A DNA stretch of 64,000 bases. It comes from Cloeon dipterum. Lineage: Eukaryota; Arthropoda; Insecta; Ephemeroptera; Baetidae. Position 1 is the stretch's first letter. Each line of letters starts with the position of its first letter. Made by a program: the position numbers and the translations under genes. Below are positions 37,435 through 47,035 of this stretch, piece by piece. The notes beneath the pieces are model-generated. The model was not told the DNA's origin. It ran no database searches and worked only from the letters and a program-made list of their open reading frames with translations. The stretch lies in the NCBI RefSeq assembly GCF_949628265.1, contig NC_088788.1, positions 36,132,335 to 36,196,334 on the forward strand, read 5' to 3'.

Positions 37435-37971
37435 CACGCGTATGCAAAATGACATCAAGGGAACAGATTTTTTTATCCAGTAATTCCTCCGTTTAACCCG
37501 TGTTCCTTTCACTTCCACCTGATTTATTTATCACACACAATGCACTACAATTTTTGCTTCTGCGAAAAATCGAAGGCGTGTCCGTGCATGAAACGTCAAC
37601 AGAGATGAAGTGCAGCTTAAGCGCGTTTTACCGTAGTGTGACGAGAGCGAATTTTCAAGCTCGACGAAGAAAGGCCCCACGAAATATCGTCCTTGACCGT
37701 TTTCCTGCACGTTCGTTTTGAACCGGACAATCTGCTTCCACTTCCACCTAACAGAGACAAATATTTATTGTAGATCGGTTTTTTTACCTGTAGGTCAATT
37801 GACGCAATGACAACTCGCATAGAGAGACGCATTTGGAAATAATTTGTGCTTCTCTCTGTAAAGTTCACTGGTACATTATGCAATTTTAATGCTGACGCCA
37901 AATACGTAGTAGGTTAATTCGGCCCAAAAACAGAGAGATGATTTTTAAGAAAAAGGAGAGATTTTAAAGCC

Positions 37972-38012
37972 TTCGTCAAATTTGACAGATGCAGCAATTT
38001 TGAAAAGAACCA
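37972..38012 (+). repeat. 41-bp exact duplicate, copy 1
   Basis: Identical over 41 bases (TTCGTCAAATTTGACAGATG to AAAGAACCA) with 41055-41095; similarity continues with a few mismatches for about 15 bases on the right. Confidence 0.7.
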
Positions 38013-38029
38013 ATTTGCAAATTGCTTTA

Positions 38030-40620
38030 CTGCCGAACTCATTGCGTAAGTCATAATTGCGGTAATTAGCATTATTTTTTCTCGTTAGTCATGCCAAATC
38101 ATGCGCGAAATATCTGCTTTGCATGTAACCAAGAAATCGCACTGCACGATGATCCGATTGCTTGGCTGCAAAAGAAAGGGGAGAAGGACGAAAGCAACAC
38201 CAGTTTTCCCGTCCATCCGAATGCCTGACGGTGGGAATAGAGCTGAGCAAACATCTTCATCTCGTTACACGGCATTTCATTCACTTCACTCATTATTGCC
38301 CCCAAGAGGCATGCATGCACCCACATCAAGTGCATGCATCGTAAAAATAATGCAATTGAGATGGATTGCAGCAAACTGAAACCCTCTGGTGTATATGTAC
38401 AACCATGCCTCGCGGTTGAAACCACCATTTCCTGCTTGCACTGAGTAATAGGATCTAATTTCAATAAAAATAAGGCGTCAAATTTAGAGAAAAAACTGAA
38501 ATTTGTCTCCACTGCATGGCATTTTCGCACCTCTATCGAGAAATAGAAATTCGTTTACGCTGATTACTATTTGCATTTCTCAATAGCCGGTGACAGCAGT
38601 TGAAATTATGTGTGTATTTATGCCGTGGCAAAGTGGAGTATGAGCTCAATTATTGTGGATCTCACGCGAGTAAAAGTGCAGCAATCCCATGCCGTGCAAA
38701 CGCTGCTGGTCATTCGTCACGTGCAGAGGAGAAATGATCCTAGCCGGCGCCTTGTTTATTGTCACGTACTGAGATCGTTTACTAGTTACACTCGAATTTG
38801 TGTATGCCCGCAGATAACGATTTGCTTCGCGTCAAAACCTGTCATTACGCGGTTTTGATTGAATAATGAGCCGCGTGTAGCGCTTGTTCTGCGGCAAAAG
38901 TTGCTTCAACTCGACCAAATTTCGGCTTCTTTGGCCACGAGTGTCTTGCGAAATCTGGATTTGTTGTTTCCTGACATGAGTCATGCGAAACAAAATTATT
39001 GTATCAATTTTAATCCTAAAATACTCGGAAAAATGAATCAATCTGGGAAAAACAAAGTACGCGTCATTTTCCAAATGATTTATTTTGTTTACCTAGAACC
39101 TGACTGTTGCATTTTATGAATTAGAGTGGTTGTATTCGCCGAAACGCTTAGAGTGAATCGAAATTTTCAAGAAAATTCGATTTTTACGTGATTTTAACGG
39201 ATTTTATTCAAACATTGTCGCATTTCGAACTTCAATTCCAGGTGGTTCACGTTCGCAGCTTTCCCTGATTAAAGTCAGAGACGCAGATTTGCACGGAATG
39301 CGTGCTACAGATGCGTCAGTTCACAATTTTGCAGTCCAATTAAATGCTATTTATGAGCGGAGTGAGGCAATTGCCCATGAGAAAGCGGCTCGTCTGGGAA
39401 CAAGAAGCTATGAGCATATATATTATTCCTGTGTCTCTGTGCTTTAATGGATCTTGCAACTCACCACCACACATTGTTGTCAATTAATCATTAAGGAATG
39501 ATCATCGTGTGTGAAGCCGAAAAGAAGTTTCGGTATTGTTTGGAAATACACACACACACATACACCTCTTTCTCTCACCCACTTGAAAAGTTTTATTGCA
39601 TTTGCTCGCAAATTAGTTGCATAAGCGCGAGGCGGCCTCTGCTGCTGCAACCAAATACTCAGCACGGTTCCTCGTCGAATTATTTATGCATGCTCGGCGG
39701 GAGTTCGCTCGCTTTTGCATGTTTTCGTCGTGGTTAACAAGACGTGCGTGAGATTTATCAATCTCGTGTCTGTTTCCGTTACGTTATTCCTTTTTAAATA
39801 GGTAAAGTTGATTCTAAATAGTAATGCGCATTTGAAAATTTTTGTCCAATTGAAACAGCCTTGAACAAGGCACAGCTGAACTTTCTTATGTGCGTCATCG
39901 AACAGGTATTCCTGCGGCAAAACCCCCAATGTACAGTATCTATCCTTCTGGTGAATACAATTAAAGAAAGATCTTGTATCTGGAGCACGGCCAAATATTA
40001 TTCATTAAAATGAGCAATCTCGTTTCTAACGTGTGAAAACTCCTTCTTTCCGGAGAAGGTTTGACAATTAACGAGGCGTTAATATCTAAGGAGGAGGTGT
40101 AATTTTGGCCTCAAGGTGCATCACACTTGACGCTCCGGAGGTCAAGGATTAGTGCAACGCACCAGTACACGCCTATGCCGCTTCACATTTTGCATTTCCC
40201 AACTTAATTGACTTGAAACCGCTAGCATTGACTTTTTGCCTGCGGCAAGAAAATGCGTCTTACAACGCCTCTCGCGATGACAGCGTCTAAAAATGCGCGG
40301 ATAGTTAATATTGCTAGCACTTCATGATCTGATTTTATCCTGGCCGTTTTGAAATGAGCAAGGTTTAATGAGCGCACTTTTACTTTACGCCTCCGAGGCA
40401 CATAAAACACGAAAAAGAGGAAGATAATTATAATTTAACCAGAGAATGGATACACCAGAACTTCTACAAAATTTTAAAATGAAATTCTTAGTCATTTGGT
40501 TATTTGAATGACAATAAAATTTGTAAAATGGGATAGTAACTATTTTATTTTAAAAGTATTTAAGTTTGAAGAAAATTGTGAAAAATAATTTAACGTTTAC
40601 TTGAAATACTACCTTAAATT
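38030..40620. other. Intergenic upstream of the RR-2 cuticle gene, no gene recognised
   Basis: No exon chain found. A short (AC)n run is at 39548-39561. The 143-codon minus frame at 38099-38530 has no domain signature. Confidence 0.35.
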
Positions 40621-40624
40621 AGGC

Positions 40625-40915
40625 TCAAACGTTTTCATGCACTGTCTCCCTACTGTAAAACAACGATTTTTTTCTCGATTTAGGAAATTTTTCGCACACC
40701 ATTGGATAGATCGTGACGAAAGGGATCGAAATCAAGTGAAAATTAATGAAACCTTTTGAGAAATTTTGAAAACTCTAAAATTTAACTGTTCCTCGGTCCA
40801 GATTTTAGAGATAAACTGTTGCTAAATTGTACATACTAAAAATAAACTCAATGAACTACTTGCTAAAAGTCAACAATGCAAAACGTTCATAATTGTTGGC
40901 CTGTAAAGCTCTAAT
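40625..40915. repeat. Family C dispersed repeat, copy 6
   Basis: Reverse orientation; contains CACTGTCTCCCTACTGTAAA, GATCGTGACGAAAGGGATCG and CTGTTCCTCGGTCC. Confidence 0.65.
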
Positions 40916-41054
40916 TTGAAGAAGGAACAGTCTATGATTTAAAACTAGGAAGATGCTAAAACGATGTGTTGTAAATTTTCCAGTGTGAAATTAGCAGAGA
41001 CACGTAAATGAGAAAAATGATTAATTTCGGGTTGCGACTGGATCCACGGAAGCT

Positions 41055-41095
41055 TTCGTCAAATTTGACAGATGCAGCAATTTTGAAAAGAACCA
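41055..41095 (+). repeat. 41-bp exact duplicate, copy 2
   Basis: Partner of 37972-38012, placed about 440 bases upstream of the TATA box of the RR-2 gene. Confidence 0.7.
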
Positions 41096-41494
41096 TTTTG
41101 CAATCTGCTATGAAAATGCCGGAAAACATTCATGCTTTATTTATGTATTTTAAGCAAAATCTTTTATTTTCACGCCTCAATCCGAATTTTGTAAAATAAA
41201 TTTTGTGTTTCCATTTGCATCAAATGCATCGGAAATATCCAAAGGGATTTGACCCATATCCGAAGGTGGAGTTTTAATTGCGCAGTTTACTTCCTTAGCC
41301 GGCTGCAAGTGTGTGGGACTCTCTGTATTTTTTATGCAGCCGCGGTGAGAAGTAAAAAGTAGTTTGGCATTTTTTTATCAAGTCAGCGGCAGCAGTGGCG
41401 GCAAAGATCGCATTGAATAGGACCCTGCTCTCGTGAAGACCGCGCCCTCGCGCTCCCTTCTACCACCTTGTTCCTCCAAGCGTCCGGTGCGCAG

Positions 41495-41502
41495 TATAAA
41501 AG
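41495..41502 (+). promoter_or_regulatory. TATA box of RR-2 cuticle gene 1
   Basis: TATAAAAG, 69 bases before the start codon, in a GC-richer stretch. Expected transcription start is about 41525. Confidence 0.7.
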
Positions 41503-41563
41503 AGTTGCACTCTGCCGGGAACAGCATCACTTGATCACCATCAAGCAACACATTCACACTACA

Positions 41564-42591
41564 ATGGCTTTCGTTAAGGTAAGCTTCCTTTCGTTCACTC
41601 GGAAAATCTAAAGCCATTTTCTAATTTCCTCAAAATTTGATCGGCTATCACTGGATGCCGCCGCGTCTTCAGTCTCTCGATCTCGTCAGACTTTCGACTG
41701 CGGTTAAATCATCGCCGTATTTTATGTGATCCGCTTTCAAAGTCGTGCTCGTGTGGATTATGCAAATCGTGATCCGCGAGTCGTGATCGAAAACTCTCAC
41801 TTTTCGGCCGGCTGGAAGTTATGCAACCGGCTCGACGCGGCTGCCGTCGGATTGCATAGGTGCTAACGTGCAGGTGTTGCTCCGCAGGTCCTGGCCGTCG
41901 TGGCCCTCGCCGCCGCCGCCAACGCCGGTCTGGCCCCAGTCGCCTACGGAGGCTACGCTGCCGCCGCCCCCGCCTACGGATACGGCCGTGCCTACGCCGC
42001 CGCCCCCGCCTACGCCGCCCAGGCCTACGCCGCCCCCGCCTACGCCACCCAGGCTTACGCCGCTCCCGCCTACGCCGCCCAGACCTACGCCGCCCCCGCC
42101 TACGCCACCCGTGCCTACGCTGCCCCCGTCGCCGCCGCCTACCACGCTGCCCCCGCTGTTGCCACCTACGCCGCTCCCGCCGTCGTCAAGCAGCCCGTGG
42201 ACTACTACGTAAGTTTTCCCCCGAAAAACCATTTAAACCTTTTAACTGACCCTCACCCCCTTTATGCACACAGAGCCACCCTCAGTACCAGTTCGAGTAC
42301 GCCGTTCACGATGCCCACACCGGTGATGTGAAGAGCCAGTCCGAGCACCGCGACGGAGACGTCGTCAAGGGCCAGTACTCTCTGCTCGAGGCCGACGGCA
42401 CCACCCGCACCGTCGACTACACCGCTGATGCCCACAACGGATTCAACGCCGTCGTCACCAAGTCCGGCCACGCCTCTCACCCCGCTCCCGTCGTCCACAA
42501 GGCCGTCGCCCCCGTGGCCGTCGCCCACGCCGCCCCCGTCCTGGCCCATGCCGCCCCCGCCTACGCCTACGGAGGAGCCTACCACCACTAA
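41564..42591 (+). CDS. RR-2 cuticular protein (3 exons)
   Basis: Exons 41564-41578, 41888-42208 and 42274-42591, all phase 0, encode 217 residues. MAFVK plus [14 protein letters not shown] is the signal peptide; the first intron cuts it. Exon 2 is an Ala/Pro/Tyr repeat region built on AAPAYA and AQAYA units. Exon 3 is a textbook RR-2 chitin-binding domain: [55 protein letters not shown]. It is followed by an Ala/His/Val-rich tail ending YGGAYHH. Known role: RR-2 proteins bind chitin and are typical of stiff exocuticle. Codon use is strongly GC-ending. Poly(A) signal AATAAA at 42901. The TATA box supports the chosen start. Confidence 0.95.
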
Positions 42592-42900
42592 GTTTCGCAC
42601 TTAGCGCGTCGACAAGACTCCCACCCCCACCCCCTTACCAAATCTCGCCTCATTAGTCCCTCGCCTCATTGTGTATTATAAATGCGAAGATGCCACCCCG
42701 GTCCCCACGCTTCTTTCTCCCTTCGATTGATTGATTGATTGTTCCTTCACACACAAAAAATGTTGTGGAACGCGCGTCTCAACGCTTGATTCTGTTGTTT
42801 TTGCTCGCTTGAATCCATCACGCACCGTTGTATGCCATTTTCATTTCGCACGCCACACCAGCGTGTTTTTTATAATAAGAGATACGCGACGACAAGTCGA

Positions 42901-42906
42901 AATAAA
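42901..42906 (+). other. Poly(A) signal candidate of RR-2 gene 1
   Basis: AATAAA, 310 bases after the stop codon. Another AATAAA lies near 43131. Confidence 0.5.
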
Positions 42907-42929
42907 TTATATAAAAACGAACTCTGCAC

Positions 42930-43845
42930 TGTTTTAATTTCCATCAATTATATTCCAACAAACTGCGCTTCCTGCGGAGAAAGTGAACCAATTCACAACT
43001 TGCGCAGCAACACACGCATTTCACTTTGCATACAATTATTTAAATTGCTAATCACCAGAATATTTCTTCATATTTCCTCGGGAAGCCGTTTAAATTGCCT
43101 GCTATTGCAAAGCAACCTAATATGTACCAAATAATAAATTTTATATGCTGAAGCGAATTATTAAAATCCGTTACTGTTCTAAACGGGGGGTTTCCATTTC
43201 AACGAAATTACATAGATCAATTCATAAAAAATAATGAATTTAATAGAATTTTTATGTGATTGTAAACTTCCTCACAAGCTTAAAAATCTCATGGACAAAA
43301 GTGAAACGAAAAATTGTCTGCGTCTATATGACTTCAGCATGAGAAATAATTCATAGGTTTAGAATAGTTTAAATGAATTATAATTTGTGGTTTATCCTTT
43401 CATCTTGCGAGAAATTATCTTCTCGTCATCCCCGTGCAAAATAGTCCCTGTTAGAATATGAGTAATTTACAGAAAATAAATAAAAATATTACTACATTTG
43501 AAGGAATAATGATGGGCGGCAATATGGTGCAAATCGTAGAGAAAAATTGAACTTTTCAATTCAAAAATTTTATTTTATTTCCCTTGATTGCCATGATATC
43601 TTTATATCGCCTTAAAATAGATACTAGTATAATTATTAACTATTTTTGGGGATTTGCTCCTGCTCAGTTATTTCATTAATTCATTATATTTAAATGCATA
43701 TTCTCTTTATTTTCTGATACAAATACACTAAAGCTTCATACATAAGTTGTAAGATAATTTGTTATATTGCACTATAGCAAGGCATCATCAGCTTACTTGT
43801 AGAGTCGTAGATGGCGCCACGGATTTGAGATCTTACCGATCTTAC
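42930..43845. other. Intergenic between cuticle gene and LINE
   Basis: AT-rich, nothing recognised. The true 3' end of the minus-strand LINE may fall inside its right part. Confidence 0.4.
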
Positions 43846-43987
43846 AAATTAATTAATTTCCTTTATTTGCATTACACAGCGGTACAAAAATCGAAGCTTC
43901 TCCATTTCTGTCCGCGCATTTACAAATGAGTCTTAAACAACAAAATAATTAATAACAATAAAGAAGAAACATAGTGTTAACATTTCG

Positions 43988-46900
43988 TTATGTTTGTGTA
44001 ACAAGCGAGTGTGTGTGTTTTGCTACATTTGATGCTCTGAAATTGAGATAATCATCATAAGTATAAAATTTGTTAGCATAAACAAAATTCTTTAACTGCT
44101 TTTCGTATTCGTCTAACTGCTGCTCGCCCCGAATCTGCTCAGGAAGTTTATTATACAAATTTAGCATGTAAATTTTTGGATTTCGAGAAGCCGCCGCTGA
44201 CACCTGGGAGGGCACAAAATAATTATCTCTGGAGCGAGTGTTGTATCCGTGCACCTCCCTAACTAGCTGAAAATAGTGATGATGACGACGCACAAATTTG
44301 CAACATTGCAATAGAAATATGGAAAAGACAGGCAACAAATCAAACTTCTCGAACCATGGTTTCGCTGACTCAAGCGGCACAGGAGAGCGCCAATAACGAA
44401 CTCCAGCCATCGCCCGAATGAGACGCTTCTGCGCAACAAACACTTCCTGACGTACTTTGGGGCATGAACCCCAAAAAATCACAGCATACTGGAGATGGGA
44501 GTACGCGAAAGCATAGTACACATTAAGCACTTGTTTGAAATCAACAATTTTTAAAAGCGAAGTCACCATAAACGTCGCTGAGTGCAGCTTTTCAACGACG
44601 TACTCTCCATGACGCTTCCAGGAAAAATCCGCTGTGAAACGGAGACCTAGAATTTTAACCTCTGCCGCCAACGAAACCTGGAAACCGTTCAAACTCAACT
44701 CCTTCAGATTATCTGCTACAAGTCGGGAACCTGGCTTTCTGAATGAAATTACCACTGTCTTGTCGACGTTCATCCTTAAGAAATTTTCAGCACAGTAGTC
44801 CCGCATCGTTTCCACTGCAACGCCTGCCTTCGGCACCAACTCCTGCGGACGCGAGTCACAGATCAACAAGCTCGCATCATCCGCGTAGCTCACAAGAAAA
44901 TCTGCCGTTACACGAACTGCCAAATCAAAAATTGCCAAATCAAACATAAGTGGAGACAGAATTCCTCCTTGTGGAGTTCCTCGCGAAACTGGCAAGTAGT
45001 CTGAAAAAATTTCACGCTCCCACTTGCCATCTCTTCGCTCAAGTTTGACGCACTGGAATCGGTCTGTGAAGGCAGATTGGAGCCAGAGGAGTGGAGACCC
45101 TCGCACCCCATGGTGCTCAAAATTTCTCAATATCAATTCGGGTGAAACTGTCCCAAATGCATTCGACAAATCAAAGAACATCCCAAGCACCTTTTGATTT
45201 TTATCCAAAGCCTCTGCCAAAGATCTCACGTATTCAAACAACGCCGTCGTAGTACCTTTACCATTTATAAAACCATGCTGCGAAGGCGGAAGCAACTGAT
45301 TCTCCTGCAAGTAATTCATGAGTCGCATTAGATAACAATTTTCAAGGATTTTGGAAAATACAGGCAAATTTGAAATAGGGCGATAATTTTTGGGATTCTT
45401 CCTGTCTCCTTTTTTAAAAAGTGGTATTACGACCGCCTTCTTCAGAGCTAAGGGATACTCGCCCTGTTCAAAAGAAGCATTGATAATTTTAACCAAAGGA
45501 GCAGCCACAGCAGGACCAACACGCTTCACCAAAAACATTGGAATACCATCGTAGCCTCTGGATCGCTTTGACGGCAGACGTTTAATCCACAGTTCTACTT
45601 CAAAAGTACCCACGGGGAGGAGTTGAAATCGTTCTCCCGCAGGCTCCAAATTCTGAACTGGACGTCCAGTTTGATATAGTGGTGGCTCAATGAACGCCTC
45701 ATTCAACAATTTAGCGATATCCTCAGGATCCGTCAGAATTCCACCATTGCCTTGCATTGCCAGAACGTAGCTTTTTTGTCGAATATTACCAATATTAGCG
45801 TTTATTACTGACCATGCAGCCCTAGTGCGATTTTCTGACTCCTCAATTAAACGACTGTTTTGCTGCTGTAATTCAGAGTGCAAAAGTTTTAAATATTCAA
45901 ACTTCTTTACCTTCCGAAGATTTCTAAGCTTCTCTTTCAACGCCAAGTTAGGTGTTCTTCTCATCATATTAGAAAAGTGTCTCAACTCTTTCCTACGATT
46001 CTTGGTATCTTGAGATAGATGGACTTTACCTACTTGGTTTGCACGGTACAGCTTTTTCTTGAGTGGGAAACACCGCTCGAAACCAATCATGAAAATTGCC
46101 AGAAACATATCATACATTACACTTGCAGACTCTGCCGTCTGCAAGAAATTCCAGTCCTGCACGCCTAAAAACTCAGCAAAGCTCGCAATATTTTGCTCAG
46201 AAAAATTCCGCTCCATTCTAAACCAATCCTGCAACGGCTCGTGAGAGAGATTCAAACGACAAAACACACTTTCATGATCCGACAAAAAGTTCTCTTCCGC
46301 ATAGCAAGTAGAGTCCATATCAACGCCATTTGCAAAAATCAAGTCTATCGCTGTACCAGAAGTTCTTGCAGAGTTGCAAAACCGCGTCACAAAACCACCG
46401 TTCAGAGGAGACAACTGAAATTGCTGCATGACCTTATTCAACTTTTGTTTTTTGGGGTTATTGGTCAACCAATCCACATTGAAATCGCCACAAACCAAGA
46501 AATAATGACACCTATGACGGCGGAAAAAGACAAAAAGATGCCGCAAACATTCCGTCAAGTACTCTATAAATAAATCGAAATTAGGATTCTTAACCGCATT
46601 AGAAGGGCGGTAAATTCCGGACAGCAATATTCTCTTCTCCCCAAATTTGAACGCAGCTGCAGCCACCTCGAACTTTCCTTCCACAGAATCTACCAATACT
46701 TGATCGCATTCCACGTTTTTTGATGTTAAAATTATCACACCTCCTCTGTTCTTACTGCGTCTGCCAAAACTCGACGCAATCTTGAAATCTTTGAGTGCAA
46801 AACTTTTGACATTAGACGCTGACAACCACGTTTCAGTCAAGACAACAAAGTTTGGCTTCTCAGCAGCATTCAAATTGTGAATAAGATCCTTCAATAGCAT

Positions 46901-47035
46901 AAATTGGTTAGGAGTACAAATACCCTGACAATTTAAAAGAAGCAACCCAAAATTGTGTGGTTTACATAACTGATGAGTCAAAGTCTGTTGAGTACAGGTG
47001 GCAGTGTGCAAAGCATCAAAATCAGAGTTTAACAA
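43988..47035 (-). CDS. LINE ORF2: endonuclease and reverse transcriptase
   Basis: An open frame of 1015 codons. Residues 28-260 are the endonuclease/exonuclease/phosphatase domain with NCQGI (35-39), LTETW (66-70), CGDFNVDW (182-189) and LSDHE (251-255), all active-site blocks present. Residues about 530-800 are reverse transcriptase: FKKGDRKNPKNYRPIS, motif A FFDLSNAFGTV, RGTPQGGILSPLMF, and the catalytic YADD at 717-720. The usual second Asp of motif A (AFD) is Gly here; the catalytic first Asp is kept. The C-terminal part has the HLQYAVIFWG block and the tail usual for CR1/L2-type elements. The frame begins with TTG at 47035 inside the end of ORF1; the first ATG would remove part of the endonuclease, so translation likely depends on ORF1. 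Confidence 0.93.
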   Translation of the reverse strand: MLNSDFDALHTATCTQQTLTHQLCKPHNFGLLLLNCQGICTPNQFMLLKDLIHNLNAAEKPNFVVLTETWLSASNVKSFALKDFKIASSFGRRSKNRGGVIILTSKNVECDQVLVDSVEGKFEVAAAAFKFGEKRILLSGIYRPSNAVKNPNFDLFIEYLTECLRHLFVFFRRHRCHYFLVCGDFNVDWLTNNPKKQKLNKVMQQFQLSPLNGGFVTRFCNSARTSGTAIDLIFANGVDMDSTCYAEENFLSDHESVFCRLNLSHEPLQDWFRMERNFSEQNIASFAEFLGVQDWNFLQTAESASVMYDMFLAIFMIGFERCFPLKKKLYRANQVGKVHLSQDTKNRRKELRHFSNMMRRTPNLALKEKLRNLRKVKKFEYLKLLHSELQQQNSRLIEESENRTRAAWSVINANIGNIRQKSYVLAMQGNGGILTDPEDIAKLLNEAFIEPPLYQTGRPVQNLEPAGERFQLLPVGTFEVELWIKRLPSKRSRGYDGIPMFLVKRVGPAVAAPLVKIINASFEQGEYPLALKKAVVIPLFKKGDRKNPKNYRPISNLPVFSKILENCYLMRLMNYLQENQLLPPSQHGFINGKGTTTALFEYVRSLAEALDKNQKVLGMFFDLSNAFGTVSPELILRNFEHHGVRGSPLLWLQSAFTDRFQCVKLERRDGKWEREIFSDYLPVSRGTPQGGILSPLMFDLAIFDLAVRVTADFLVSYADDASLLICDSRPQELVPKAGVAVETMRDYCAENFLRMNVDKTVVISFRKPGSRLVADNLKELSLNGFQVSLAAEVKILGLRFTADFSWKRHGEYVVEKLHSATFMVTSLLKIVDFKQVLNVYYAFAYSHLQYAVIFWGSCPKVRQEVFVAQKRLIRAMAGVRYWRSPVPLESAKPWFEKFDLLPVFSIFLLQCCKFVRRHHHYFQLVREVHGYNTRSRDNYFVPSQVSAAASRNPKIYMLNLYNKLPEQIRGEQQLDEYEKQLKNFVYANKFYTYDDYLNFRASNVAKHTHSLVTQT

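Noticed and set aside
41819-42249. Gly/Val-rich minus frame and Pro- or Arg-rich plus frames over the RR-2 exon
   Set aside because: Alternative readings of the Ala/Tyr/Pro codon repeats. The frame at 41888-42208 alone has a signal peptide and fits the splice sites.
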